Of a stretch of 42,535 nucleotides of DNA, positions 24,637 to 37,624 are shown one piece after another. Position 1 is the stretch's first letter. Each line of letters starts with the position of its first letter. The DNA is from Nymphaea colorata (taxonomy: Eukaryota > Streptophyta > Magnoliopsida > Nymphaeales > Nymphaeaceae), in the NCBI RefSeq assembly GCF_008831285.2, contig NW_022204516.1, positions 1-42,535 of the forward strand, in the 5' to 3' direction. Position numbers and translations under genes: made by a program. The notes under the pieces are model-generated. The model was not told the origin of the DNA, ran no database searches, and saw only the letters and a program-made list of their open reading frames with translations.

Positions 24637-26008
24637 GTAAAGTTTAGCTTAGTGCTTTTGTCAGTATTGGCCAGAGCAGGATTTTTTATAACTGTTATTC
24701 TTCCCCCTAGGCCAAATATAATGCTCACAATTTATTGGGTTCATTGTTACTTTGACTTCATCAGTAAATACCAAATCCATATAAAAATGAGTAGCTAGAG
24801 GAAGATACAGGTAACCATACCTATGCTTCATGTGTTGAAATATCCAATTGTTTTCCATGGATGTTGTTCCTTTGAATACATGGGACGTATCAGTCTGTCA
24901 CCTTATTTTTAAAATTCCTGAATTAAAGAATAATTCAAACTAATTTCATTGATTTTAAATATGACAAAAAGAAGAAAAATGATAATTATTAGCCTTGCAT
25001 CATATTGGCAAGATGGCTGATTCAACCCACATCCACCGATGGTGAACAATATTAATAATTAATAACACTGACCCACGTTCCTTGACCTAAATTTATCATG
25101 TCAAGTGATAGAAATATACAATTTACAAAATGTATTTTACATAGTTTTAAATTTTAATCGTTTCAATGTAGAACAAAGAAAATCAACGATATAATAACTT
25201 AGCGGATCATCAAAAAAAGGAAAATTAAAAATATGGAATTAAAATGATTGGTAATTTTCTTTATAAAAAATGAATTGATTCAAAGTGAAAAAAAATGTGT
25301 TAAGTATGCCAGCACCATCATATTCTGTAGAAAGACAGGAGAATTTGGAAAACACCATTTAATTTCTCCTAAATAATTTTGTCATTTCCTATTTATTAAA
25401 AGATATTCTCGGGATCAAATGTTTGTCGGTAATTATTTGTCAAACACGTTCATTTATTGCATTTGACAAAAAACTAAGGCAAAACATTTTCAAAGAAAAA
25501 ACGTTTTTGGTCCTTTAAATAAATTCCAAAAAAAATTCATTTCCAAGCCTACCTTGTCTATAATTTTAAAAGTGGACCAGATCATATTTTTTTAAATAAC
25601 ATGCTTTTCGTAAAAACTATCAAATACGTATTTCAATCCAACATCCACTAATATGGGGAGCCAAGCTGATTTCTTTGTTTTAATACGATCCTCTTATCAT
25701 AAAATTACTTTTTATGACTTCAGCTAACATTTCCCTTTTTAAAATAGGAATTTTACTTCATGCCTTCATTTTGCCGTTTAAATTAAAAAACACTGTCCTT
25801 AGATAAATTGCAATAAGATTGTATTAGTTGAAATCGTAAGCAAAAAGTAGACCCCAACAAAGAATCCACAAATAAGTTTGTGTTATTATTATAAAAAGGT
25901 GCGGAAGCCAATTACCGTGAATCATGAATTGCGTCACATTTTCATAGTCAAAACTTTGTTCAAAATAGAAGGAATTTAGTTCAAATTAGATCCACAAGAG
26001 AAACCTTA
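24637..26008. other. AT-rich DNA, no gene recognised
   Basis: Rich in A/T, with poly-A and poly-T runs and no extended reading frames. It probably includes decayed intron or transposon sequence. Nothing further can be assigned. Confidence 0.6.
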
Positions 26009-26524
26009 GGCTGTGTTTGATTACTTTGGATCTCAGAGCCAAGGTTGGATCTACTCAGAAGATCCACGTTGAAACAAACCGTGGATCTCTAATCCACAAA
26101 TTTCAAATCTGTGTGGAGTGAAAGCCATGGATTAGAAATCAAGCCACCCCCATCTGATCACTTGTGTGGATCTCACATTATCGACCTATCTCCTGCCATG
26201 GCCCTTTCTTCCCACATAAAACCAACTAGAAGATATGATTCTCAAAATATTTCAAAAAGCAATTGAAACTATCGGCTGTCCATGGCCCTTTCTCTCCACC
26301 AAAGCACACTACGAAAATAAACTGTTGGCAATGCAATGGTTTCAGAAATGCTTTTTGAGCGAGAGAAAGAGAGAGATGTTGAAGCTCAGTCGATGGAGAT
26401 GATAGCTCCAAGCTCTCCTTAGACACTACCCTTGACATTCCTAAGTGCAGGGAACTTCAACACTTTTGATGAGCCTGAGGATTTCAAGAAAGAGAAATAA
26501 AAACCATCGCCACTGTTGATGATT

Positions 26525-26631
26525 TCAAACAGAGAGAGAGAGATAGAGAAGGAGGGAGGGAGGGAAAGGGAGAGGGAGAGGGAGAGGGATAGAGGGAGGG
26601 AGGGAGGGACAGGGGGAGAGGGAGGGAGATG
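26525..26631 (+). repeat. Purine microsatellite (GAGA / GGGA)n
   Basis: Runs of gagaga and gagggagg units. The serine/proline/leucine-rich minus-strand open frames across it are artefacts of the repeat. Confidence 0.95.
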
Positions 26632-26669
26632 ACTTGCGTGACCATCTCCGAGTATATCTGCAGTCACTT

Positions 26670-26847
26670 GAAAAGAGAGAACTCACCCACAAAAGATGCC
26701 CTTCGTCTGTGATGATGAAGAGGAGATCAGCAAAAAAAAAAAAACAGCCACCACCACTGAAAAGAGAGAGCTCAGCCATAGAAGATGCCCTTTGCTTATG
26801 ATGACGAGGAGATCCGGGAAAAAGAAAAAAGACACTGCCATGGACAG
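26670..26847 (+). repeat. 89-bp tandem duplication
   Basis: Unit 1 starts gaaaagagagaactcaccca at 26670 and unit 2 starts gaaaagagagagctcagcca at 26759. Both continue into (a/g)aagatgccctt and gatgagg-type sequence and end in an A-rich run plus cagccacc/cactgcca. Diverged by about one base in eight. Confidence 0.85.
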
Positions 26848-26908
26848 GGCTGAGAGAGAGAGAGAGGGTGAAGATGCAAGCTTTGCATTACCAAACACGG
26901 TTTCTGGA

Positions 26909-27982
26909 GGGTGAACAACAAGCTGAGCACAGCTCGTTAAACCTCAACTCAAAACCGAGTTCGAGCCAACTATTTCAATAAACGAGCCAAACTCAAGCTC
27001 ATTTTTCAACTCTTTTTTTAGTCGAGCCGAGTTCGAATTCATTGAACTCGAATGTGTTAAGCTCGACTTGCCTTGAGCAAAAGTAGTAGTTATTTTGTTT
27101 TTTCCATTTCACTTTTCATGCCATCCCGTGCGTTCTCTCTCCACTCTTTCTTCTTCAATACTTCATCCAAATGAAAAGCGTCTCATCCAAATGCCCAATA
27201 CCACCGTTGCCCTTCTTATTTGCTGCTGCAAAGCCTGTCAAGGTACGCCTCTCTCTCTTTCTCCCTCTCTCTAACTCTAAGTCGAGGGTCGCTCATTGGA
27301 GTGAGGGTGTCTTCAAAACCATTGCTTCAACAAACGTGGTTTCAGAACACCTTTGCTCGCAGCGAGTGAGCGATGAAACCCTCGTTTGCTGGTGCTTTGG
27401 AATCTATAACCCTCATTCACTGGATCAAGGGTTTCTTTCTTCAAAACCTTGCTCCAACAAGCGAGGGTTTCAAAACACCCTCGTTCGCAGCGAGTGAGGT
27501 ATGAACCCTCGCTCAGCAAAGCAAAGGGTTTCAAATCAATCTGAAAACCTCACACAGCAAGGGGTTTCAGATTAAACAGAAACCCTCGCTCAGCAAAGGG
27601 TGGCACTGGAGCGAGGGGTTTCAGGTTCATGAAACCCTCATTCCGGCAAGCGATCTGAAACCTTCATTCAGCGCTGAGCATGAGCGAGAGTTACTTGAAA
27701 ACCCAAAACTTAAAATCCAAGTATCTCATATGATTTTTCTTTTTCTGCATATACTCTGCTTCATCTCTTCCATAGCAGCAAAATGCTCGCTGCGATATTT
27801 TGCCATAGCATATAAAAGACACGCTTATATACTAGTTAAATGAGCTCGAGCTCTGACACTCTTGATTGAGCCGAGCTCGAGTTGACATTATATAACTTGA
27901 TTCGAGCTCGAGTTGTGCAATATAGAAGGCGAGCAGAGTTTGAGCTGACCAAGCTTGGGCTCGACTCAGCTCATGTTCACCC
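26909..27982. mobile_element. Inner inverted-repeat element (GGGTGAAC termini)
   Basis: The left end gggtgaacaacaagctgagc and the right end gctcagctcatgttcaccc are inverted repeats. Both arms are dense in gagctcgag/ctcgagctc words (26920-27080 and 27836-27970), common in plant non-autonomous DNA elements. The sequence just outside is also inverted (aacacggtttctgg at left, ctagaaaccatgttt at right), so it appears to sit in the palindromic centre of the outer element. No clear target duplication was found. Confidence 0.5.
27311..27505 (+). repeat. Direct repeat with 128-bp spacing inside the inner TIR element
   Basis: Units at about 27311-27377 and 27439-27505 both run from cttcaaaacc through ggtttca(g/a)aacacc to cgcagcgagtgag. 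Shorter relatives (aaaccctcgctcagcaaag, agggtttcag) recur to about 27665. Confidence 0.8.
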
Positions 27983-28766
27983 ATACTAGAAACCATGTTT
28001 TTGAAATCCTTGGCTCTATGATCCAAGTATTAAAAATCAACTCCGGATCCTTAGATCTGAAGCTATCAAATGGAACCTAGATTCAAATATGAGCTCAAAA
28101 TTGCTTTGCTTAATAAACGGCTGGGAGGAGCAGTCTCTCAATTTGTTCAACAAAATTAAAAGAATGTACAGAAAAAATAACCAACACGGACACCTTTAAG
28201 GAGTCATCCATTCAATAGAAGAATGCAAATCAATGCATCGATGCGAGACTTTCACTACCTGAAATGCAGGATTGCAATGCACCAGAACAAAAATCTTCCT
28301 TGAAAGAACATGATCCCCAGATCCGTGAGGCACTTAATCAACATCTTTCATGCAGTGAAACCATGCGTTCCTCCAGTCTATGGGAGCCGCTGAAATGCCA
28401 ACCACCCCATTAAATCATGGTAGGGTACAAAAAATTCCAACTAAGATCTCCTTGGCACCCTAACATAGTCTGACTGGGACATACCAAACTCCAGAATAAA
28501 AAACCCCGCATCCACCCTTTTTCACCCAGTATCCTACCTTATGAGAGTCTCCAATCCATCTGCAGGCAGAGTGTATGATCAGACTGAAACCATCAAATGA
28601 TAGCTAAGGATCATGATGAATGCCAGAATCCAACCAAGCCAAAATCTCCTACTTACTCGCCACCCCCCAACACGCATTTATCATCAATTCTTTAACAATC
28701 TTCCCACAAAGGTTTGCATTGAACATATTTCTGCGCTACATCCCCATCATAGACTCTTTTATTCCT

Positions 28767-29712
28767 TCATAGCCAGAGCTCCCAGATAACCTTTGGAAAG
28801 CATAAACACCATCCCCTTCTAGCTAAATTTAATGCCCCAGCACCAGGACTCATAAGGACTATCGTAGATTGTTCAAATTTCACCATTACATTAAACTTGC
28901 AACCGATGACTTTCCTGATGGATCTCGCCAAAGACCAATGAATGAACACATGGGCTATCAATTCCTCTTCCTTCTCACAAAGAGGACACTGATTGGCAAG
29001 GGGGACTCCAAAATTTTCTATGCAATCTTGGGTGAGAGTCCTGCCTTTCAGAGCAATATATGATGTCCACTTTGTCACTCCATTGAGTGGTTTCTATATA
29101 CTATGGCTCCCCTCACATGCCTCAAAATCTTCACTTTAATGCGCTCATATATATACACTCAATTCAGAGTTTCAGACTACTCACAACCGAATCAGACCAT
29201 AACAAAGTGTCTCTATTAGTTACCAAACGAACACTCCTCATAGCTAAAGGAATTCAAAGACCCAAAAACCTTCCACATGCCAACAATTCTATGAGTGAAT
29301 CACCCCCACCAGCTTCTGGTTATAGTTCACAGATGTTGGAGGTTCCAAACATTGAAAAAAGTAGCACAGCAGACCCCAACCGCATTGTTTTGATCAGACA
29401 TTAATCACTTTCTAAGAGACAAGATGAGAAATTTCCTCCCATTCCCACATGAGACCCTTCCAGCTCCAGGTGGAATAAGTTCTGCGAGTCTGCAACCAAA
29501 GGCTATGGTTGCACAAATACTTCTGTCAACACAAGTAGCACCATAAGGAGTCCATTAACTTGGCCTTGATTGTCAACTAGATCATCCAAGCATTATTAAG
29601 ACTACTCAAATCTTTCAAACCAGCCCCATCCTCCTCTAAAGGTAAGCACAGGGAGAACCACCTCACTGCATGATCATGCCTCCCATCTGTTGAATCACCC
29701 CAAATGAACCGA
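28767..29712 (-). mobile_element. L1-type LINE remnant (end of reverse transcriptase and zf-RVT domain)
   Basis: At 28767-29078 the minus strand encodes ALKGRTLTQDCIENFGVPLA, NQCPLCEKEEELIAHVFIH then WSLARSIRKV. This is the zf-RVT (reverse-transcriptase zinc-binding) domain of plant LINE ORF2, with the usual CPLC...E(E)...H(V/L)FIHC; the last Cys is Trp here. Upstream (29590-29712) FIWGDSTDGRHDHAVRWFSL then CLPLEEDGAGLKDLSSLNNA matches the connector after the LINE RT (FLWG...W..VC.PK..GGLGI). Several stops lie between the two. The element is truncated: no endonuclease, no YADD motif and no poly(A) tail were found. Sequence down to about 28100 may be its 3' part. Confidence 0.85.
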
Positions 29713-31249
29713 CTACAGGTTCACTGGATGTTGTCTAATTAGGCCTTTAGTTATACCAATTGTCCTAGTTTATAGCCTTTCTATAGCATGAACCAAACTG
29801 TGCTAAGAGTTGGTTAAAAATGACTATTTTACCGTTCTTAAATGGGATATTTAACTGATTATTCCAAAAGAATTTCAAATATAAGGGCCATGAACTCAAT
29901 TCATCATCACATAGAAAATGAACATTTTGCTCCCGATCAACTTATTTTATCCATTTTCTCTGGCTTTGCAAATAACTATGGAAGTCCTGAGAATTGTATT
30001 ACTAAGCAATTGGGGTTATTTCCATTTGTATAAGTCAATGGAAACACCCAAACAAGTTTATTAGCTTACATTTGGTCAGAAATGATCTAGAAATAGCTAA
30101 TTTCCCACATTTTTCAATCATTTATTGTCATGAAAACACATGCAGACTTGACTAGACCCACGATAAGATCTCCTCAGCATAAGCATATTATCTCCAGCTC
30201 CATTTCCATTTTTGAAGTCTCAATTCTAGTGTTAGGACAATCATTTTAAGAAATGACACCTTGTTTTTTCCATTTCCTCATGTATGATCATCATTTTCCG
30301 AGTGAGTTAGCCCAAATTGAGTTACGAACAGATTCTTGCTTTCAATTCAGTAATTCTGTTTTAGATTAAGCACACATTGTAGATTTTCAGTCGCTCATGG
30401 AGTGTTCATATCTAGACATTGTCATAGTAACTTTTGAACTAATTTTTGAGAGATATGGAATACCAATTTTTAATTTGAGCACACAGATTGATTAAAATGT
30501 CACTTAATGAGAGTACCAGTGTGCTTAGTGCTCCTACATAAGCGCAAAGTCTCTGTTTCCCATTATACTCGTACCATTTCCATTTACATGTTCAAATACA
30601 ATTTAGTCAATTTTAGAAAATGTGATTTTCCAAAGGCAAATTGAGTAACCTTTTAGTAAAATTTGGCACGCCCACAAAATGGACCTCAAAAGCACCTCAG
30701 GAGGTCTTTTTAACTCTCAAAAATTTCCACCATGACCAAATGACCATTTTACCTCATACATAGAGGTTTTGAACTGAGCTTTTAAAAAATGATTTCAAAC
30801 GTAGGAGCCAACCATAGAAAACCAGGGTCAAACTTACCCTATTTAGACATCTAATACCTAGACTAGGATCACCTAAGTTGTCGCAACCATGTCAAATGAC
30901 CATTTTATCCCTAATGTAAGAAAATCTTAGAAATCTTAGTAATGATTTAAAACCAACATAAGTCGGGTAATTCTTAGCTCTACAAGTCTCTAAGAGTAGT
31001 TAAAGTCATCTCGCCAACCATTTTTACCAGTTTAAGTCAGCTTTCCCTATAAGTCAGCTCACCAGAACCGAGAACTACAATTTTTAGCTCGACTATATAT
31101 CATTAAGTCTAACCAAATTCAGGATAGGTTTGCTTTAGTGGAAAAAAATTATTATTTTACTTACTTTGAGTTACCAAGCTCTCATTTTAGTTTCAAAGTT
31201 ATTCGCAGATTTCCACTAGGCCACTCTCTCCCCTACGTAGCATTGTTCG
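29713..31249. other. No gene recognised
   Basis: AT-rich DNA with only short open frames. Phrases such as caaatgaccattttac recur (for example near 30738 and 30895), suggesting an old dispersed or LTR-like repeat, but no domain or boundary is visible. Confidence 0.5.
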
Positions 31250-31780
31250 AATTAAGTTATAGTGCAACTGAGTTGAGTTAGCTCAAACCAAACTAGAATC
31301 ATATTTATCATTTATAAATCTACCCTCCCCAAGTTTGGTTTGAGTTTATTCATCTTGGTTTGAATTCAATTTTGTTCCAAATGTCCGAACTTCACTCTCT
31401 TTTTTGTTTTTAAGGCGTTTGAGCTCAACCTAGTGGAGTGAGCTGAAACTGAGCTAGGATCATGTTTGTCATGTATAAATCTATATCTTTTAGTTTGGTT
31501 TGAGTTCATTTATGAAGCCATCTGAGTTCATTTTAGTTTGGAAGGTCCTAAAGCTCATTCTCTCTCTCTCTCTCTCTCCCTTTTTTTTTTGTTGGATTTA
31601 AGCTGAATTTGACCTCAACCTAATAGAGTGAGCTATAATTGAGCCAAAATCGTATTTATCATGAATATATCTTCTCTTAGTTTTTGGGTTTGAGTTTATT
31701 GATACCCAATTTGAGTTCAATTCAGTATTGAAGGTCCTGGAACTCATTCATAATACTTGCTACACTTTGTAAACATCTAT
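31250..31780 (+). repeat. Three degenerate tandem copies of a 160-190 bp unit
   Basis: Anchors atcatatttatcat (31298), atcatgtttgtcat (31459) and atcgtatttatcat (31649) are each preceded by an (a/g)agt(g/t)agct... (a/t)ctgag-like block and followed by agtttggtttgagtt or equivalent and gagttcaatt. Copies are spaced 161 and 190 bases; the longer spacing includes a (CT)n run at 31558-31579. Confidence 0.8.
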
Positions 31781-34700
31781 TGAGCTTAATTCAGTTAACT
31801 TAGAGCAAAACTTTCTGATCTTTAAACATATCCTTACCAGTAAGTGGCTGATCTAAGGCCCGCAACTCAACTAGTGAAGATGACGATCATAACCTAATTT
31901 TTGAATATCTTCTATGTTTCTCTTTATATATATGACATTAACAGCTTGTAAATTTTAGAAAATTTGATTTTTATAACAATGTTGGAGGGTTTTTTAGTAA
32001 TATTTTAACTAAAGCCAATCTAGAAATAGGCATATAGGCGGTCTAATCAGACTTCCCAAACTCACCCGGAGCTTCAGAATTACACATAGGGACACAACAG
32101 TCATTTTCTTTTAAGCCATATTCTTCTACACAAACATAGGACATATGTCTCATACACGTTAGTTTATGGCTTTCTTTGATTCCTAGAGCTTGAAGCAAAG
32201 TCAAATCCATGATTTATGCTTATTTGAGTTCAAAATCTACACAAGGAGTAAACCAATCAATTTTTTTCTAATCCATATTTTCTACATGAACCTAGGACTA
32301 TATGTCATATATAATTAAAGTCGTCAAGTTTGTCATTATTAAATCATCAAAGCTCCAACTTGAAATCATTTCAAACACATAATAGATGGCCCAAATCTTC
32401 ACCCAAGGGAAAAAAGTCATTTCATTTTAAATCTCTTACCCATGCCCAAGGGTAAAACAACAATTTCATCTGCAATAATGTCATTTTGCACTTAGTCTAT
32501 ATGCTAGATATACTTGACGTTATGGTATTTGAAGCATCAATTAAAATGTTTACATTAACAATTTTAGATCTACGAACTATTGTCAAGCAGATCTCTTATC
32601 TAGAATTCTAATCCAAATCTCTTAAGATCCATTTTGTAGAAACTTTCTATGGATTTAGATCTTGATCTGAATCTTAGATCCATGCCCATACCTATGGATA
32701 TCATGATTTGAATCTCAGAACCATATCCCAAACCAAGATCCAAATGCATAAATGTACATATATGCAAAACATATCACAGTTGATTTTGAACACTATGCGA
32801 GATGTCAATCCAAATAGTTGGTATAGATTCATGCAAACCTCTAAGTAGAGTACTTTGTTCAGAACCATTTAATAGTGTTGTGTGCATTAGGACTTAGAAT
32901 TGAGAGTGATTTATTCATGTTCACTTACATTTAGAATCCCATACAAACCCTTTCAATTTAAGCATTGATCGAAAAAAAATGTTTGTTTCTCCCATGGTTT
33001 TAACTCTCCATCTTTGGCAACATCGTATTAGAGTTCACTGATTGTGCTTGTGCATGCTCATGAATTTCAAAACTTACCTTCACCTATATGGCCGCTTGGC
33101 CTAGATGAGGCCGCTCAAGAGGTCGACCTCCTGGCTCCTCCATAGTGGACTTGACATCACCCCCAAATTCTGTGTGGAACCATTAATGCCCTCCACCTTG
33201 GTGCCCTTTGCCAACTAGGGAGGGAAGTTGGGGCGCTTAAAGGCAACCTGGCCAATGAATAGCTAGGGCCTGACCTGCCCAATGCCATGTAGGACCAGCC
33301 AGTGCCTAAGGATGCCACTAGCAGACCCCAGAGATTGCCACATGGCATGGGTATGCCAGCTGATCCAAATTCATCCTTTTTTTTTACCACATTTGATCAC
33401 TTAGAGGGCTGATTTGCTGCCCTAGGCAATCAGCCCAGCTTCTAGGATGACTCAGACTGAGCTGGCCACCATTGACCAGACACTATGGCAACATGCCACC
33501 AGAGGTTCGACCCAAAGCAGATTACTGGCCCAACCAAACCAAGGGCCGTGCTCCTCTCCCAGTCACTTGCTCAAGGCACTTCCCCAGCCAGTCCATGCGG
33601 TCCTAGCTACTTAAGCTGGCCTTTCTTTGTGCAGGCTCTAGCCTAGCGCACAGCTAGCCCCCACACCTTCCACCTTGGCACCACATCAGCATCACGTCAT
33701 CCCATGTCAACATGGCACCCTCTACTTTCTCTCTCTTATTTAACAAGTTCATTTATTCATGCATTAATGTTGTCTCGTTTCTTGTTCTGAACTATTTGTG
33801 TGGGGGCAGTGCCCAACTTGAAACCGGTGACCGTTGCCTGAATTCCACTGCCATAGCTATCAGTCCACGGTAGCATCTCTACCACCCACAGGTGGAGCTC
33901 TCCCAATGAGAGGAGCCACTCTTCCAGCAACCCACACATCACTCCAACGAGCTTTCTGGTGAATCATGGGATGCTAGCTACCCCATCACCACCCACAAAA
34001 ACCTCACCACCGGCAAGCTCTTCCTGAGCAGGCTCTACCTCTGCCGCAGCTCCGAGAACGCCACTGCCACTGCTCTTTTTCTGGTTGGTTGAGTTAGTCT
34101 CCAAATGAGAGAGAATTTTTATTTAAATCTTTCAATACATCCATTTTCCCTTCTCAAAAGCTTCTTAGGGACAGATTCATTATTGTAGATGAGATCCACC
34201 CTTTCATAATGAATAATTGGTTGACATGATCCACTGATCTTCTTCCATTCCAATCTATATTTCTCATAATTTTCTGTAGTTTCTTTTGAGAGAGGTGGTC
34301 AAGGAGGTTAGAAGCCATGATTTCAACCCCTTCGATGTGAAAATCCCAGACATAAACTATCACTGTTCATGTGTTATGTGGCCCTTCACTCAATCTTTTT
34401 AATTCAAAAAGCGACATTTACGTGTATATATATATATATATCAACTCATATGAAAATGGCTATTATTCTTTCAAGATTAGGTTAAGGGTCACATCCTTAA
34501 GCTAATCTAAAGGAGATTGCTTCCAACATTGAATCTTGATGCTCAAAACTACAAGATTTAGCCAATTAAAAATTTGAAATCAGGCTGATGTAGTGTTATA
34601 TATATGTATTTTTAAAACCTAGAATTTGATTTTTCAAAGAATCTTGGACCATCAAGTTTGAGATCCTAAAATACTTGTTTCAGCTCAAAGGAAGCTACTA

Positions 34701-36643
34701 ATTTGTCAATGTCTATGAAATTAGACCAAATCCCTAGTCTTGCCTAATCAGCACTGTAGAGAGTAGCTTCTAATATGCCTGATATTCATGATTTCGACTT
34801 CACATTTTTCAATTTTGCAATTGGTTTGGTTTTCAAATTAATACATCACAAAATTTCAGCCAAAAGCTGTAATTAAAATTCACAAAACCGGCAATAGAAA
34901 TTTTATCAAATTCTCTCAACATACTATACTAATTTGCATAGCCTTGAGATTTAAAACCAAATTTGGAGTAAACATTGCTTCTAAGATCCCATTTGCATTC
35001 CAACATGTACTTTAATGGAAAAATAGATGTATATATTCAAAATATGTATATATGTGTCATCAATTTCAAGATTTAATCTATCAAATTACATTTTACTTTG
35101 AAGAAAGATCTCCAAAGTAGACATTTCTTAATTTGCAACCATTAAATCAGTGCATACATTTGACATGGTCTGTTTCACTTTCAAGTTTAAGAATTTTATC
35201 TATGTCAACCTTATGGACTGCATTGTAGTAGTTATACTTGATCCAATACCAAGTATAGCCTAGACATTGTACTACATATCCAATTTAATATAAATTTGTT
35301 CTTTATTTCATGAATGCATGTATGATGGAATAAAAAATTAACAAGTGTAGATGCATGGAGAGTTAGTGAGAGTGAAGAATGTATGCACTCATATAGTTTA
35401 TTTTCTTAATTCATGCATGCATTCACTTATCTAATTCATACACACATGCACGATCTCTAGAAAGTAAGTGAAACAATTCAAGTTACAAAACATGACCGAG
35501 CTATATTGCAACAAAGAATTTGGAATCTCACTTAGTTTAGAAAAGAAAATACAAGAATCCTATCAATCTAACCAACAAATATATTTGGAACATAAAATTT
35601 TTCTATAAAACATTGGAATCCCTTTTTTTTCCAAAAACAAGCTTTACTTGAAAAATTGAAAATCTTCTTTAAAAGAGAATTTGGTACAATTTCAATTCAA
35701 AATTCCTATCTTTTGATCAACCAATTTTCAAATTTGATCAATTGATCCATTTTTTCAAGCTAAATCAACTATTTAAGTCAAGTTCATTTTTTAATTTACT
35801 TTAAACTAAGTTCAAAATTTTGATCCAAGATTGCATATTAACTTCAAGTTCACGAACTAAAACTCCAATTTTCAACTATTTACAAATCGAATCCTCAATT
35901 TACAAATATAATTTCGAACCAAATTTCCTTAACTCTCAAATTTTTAGATCAAATCTATGGTCCCAACTAGAATCAATCTTGAACAATTTTCAATTTTGCC
36001 AAAATTCAAAAGAATTTGCCCAAATTTCTAAAACAAGTTGAGTTTCTAAATAACTTGTCAAAACCAATTAGATTTTCAAATAACTTGTTTAAAATCCATT
36101 TCATTTTATCTAAAACATGATCAAAACGTTGGTTGTTCAAAATTTAGTTCAAATGAACTTCAAAATCAAATTTCAAACCCTTATGCACAAACATATATAA
36201 TGCATCAATCAATGACTTGTACAACTTTTGAGAAATGCTTAGTCTTAGGTCCAATTATCCATGTTAAAGGCGGGGAGACATGGTTAGACATTGTACCAGT
36301 AGGCGGATCCCTTCTCTTGCAATTTTTCTAATATTCAAATCTCAAATTTTCGGCTTCACGCTACTCCCCATTCAGGGTAGGGGAGCAAATAGATGGCATG
36401 CCTGGTGGGAGACATTATAGTTCATCTAAGGATTTTTTAGGTCATGTACAAGTCATTTTAACATTGCTAGACATCAATTACATGCAAACCCTTCATGACC
36501 ATACCTACCAGCATCATGCATATTGTATTGCAGAGGAAGAAGGTGGAGAACAAGAGAAACTTCTAGTTGGGTGTTGCCGGATCAAGTTACTAAGAAAAAG
36601 TGGCACTGTACTCTCAAGAAGAACAACTTGATGGTATTTGGAG
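31781..36643. other. No gene recognised; GC-richer island at about 33060-34080
   Basis: Mostly AT-rich intergenic DNA. From 33060 to 34080 the sequence is clearly richer in G+C and has open frames in both directions (for example 33757-33942 minus with WTDSYGSGIQATVTGFKLGT) but no family that I recognise. Near 33405-33437 there is an inverted repeat gggctgatt / aatcagccc. Near 36391 the words agatggcatgcctggtggga resemble the start of the internal region of Tat-type gypsy elements, but nothing else supports an element there. Confidence 0.45.
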
Positions 36644-37599
36644 CAATGTTGTAAAAGGCAATAAGGTGATGCGATACGTTCAGCCTCTCATGAGGCGAGG
36701 CGAGGTGAGGTGTTAGTTGAAGTGTAGCTTCACAGACAAGCTTGTGAATTATATAATATTTATTAAATAACATCAAAACTGGAAAAAATGGCTACAATAC
36801 TAAGCATATCAATAAAAACTAATACACAATATATGCAAACTACAATAATTTGCAAATCCAAACAAATACAATGTCATAACATACATAGTGCAAAGAGTGC
36901 TTGCATAATTGGCGTAGAAGCATGACCTGTCCTAAACAGGTCATAGAACTATCATTGAAAAACAAATAACCAAAACTAGGAAAACCAAAATTCAGATGAT
37001 AATATTAATTAAGAGAATAAGTAAATAACAAGTATTGTGGACAATAATATAAGCATATTGAAATGTGTATATGTACCAAAATTAAAAAATAACTAATTTG
37101 TGTAATTATCAAGTGATATTTAAGAAAGTTCAAATAATTTTGTAGGTGATTGGCCAATCGTATCTTCATCATTTTCATATTCTGTAATGGATGACAATTT
37201 ATCATCATTTGAACCATACATATATTGAATAAGTTCATCTTCCTCTTCAGTTGCTTCATCATCAAAACTCTCATGTTGTAAATCTTCTATTATTGTTTTA
37301 CCTTCATATAAAAACAATAATACATAACAAAATATAATAGTAAGTAAAGAAAAAAAAACAATGTTCTTATCTTTATTTCAAAAATTACAAACATATAGCA
37401 TTACTTTTTTCAACACTTTCCGTGAGGCGTATGCCTCAAGCACGGAGCATACCATGGATGGAGGCATACGCCTGTATTAAATGAGGTGGATGCTTCTGGG
37501 ATGCGTGCATCTCAAGGCCCTGCCTCAAGGCATTTTTTTCTAAAAAACGCCTCGAGTCGCGTTTTTTTGTGTGTGAGGCATACGCTTCTTACAACATTG
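36644..37599. mobile_element. Non-autonomous hAT-superfamily element with perfect 8-bp target duplication
   Basis: Terminal inverted repeats caatgttgtaaaaggc (36644) and gcttcttacaacattg (to 37599) match at the outer 11 bases and at 14 of 16 overall. The flanks are identical 8-mers, atttggag at 36636-36643 and atttggag at 37600-37607, the size typical of hAT transposition. Subterminal regions are full of gaggcg / cgcctc words (36695-36715; 37424-37555), as in plant hAT derivatives. At 956 bp it lacks a full transposase, so it would need one in trans. Confidence 0.92.
37120..37317 (-). pseudogene. Acidic open frame inside the hAT element, possible transposase tail
   Basis: A 65-codon open frame with an acidic middle (FDDEATEEEDELIQYMYGSN, EYENDEDTIGQS). 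It has no recognisable catalytic or hATC motif. Because it lies in the interior of a deleted hAT element, it may be the leftover C-terminal end of the parent transposase. That is an inference from position and composition only. Confidence 0.3.
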
Positions 37600-37624
37600 A
37601 TTTGGAGGTAACATGGAAAAGCAT

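Larger units (their letters stand above)
26009..28077. mobile_element. Non-autonomous TIR element, about 2.07 kb (outer of a nested pair)
   Basis: The left end ggctgtgtttgattac (26009) and the right end gctatcaaatggaacc (to 28077) are imperfect inverted repeats, continued by ggatct / agatct and by ttggatctcagagccaagg near the left against ccttggctctatgatccaa near the right. Both ends are flanked by TA (26007-26008 and 28078-28079). The G-G-x-x-x-x-TTTGAT start resembles Tourist/PIF-type MITEs. No transposase is encoded. Confidence 0.5.

Noticed and set aside
26419-26914. Ser/Leu/Pro-rich and Glu/Lys-rich open frames
   Set aside because: Produced by purine microsatellites and the 89-bp tandem duplication.
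36380-36420. Possible gypsy (Tat-type) leader, agatggcatgcctggtggga
   Set aside because: Only a short word match; no LTR, no coding domain and no second copy nearby.
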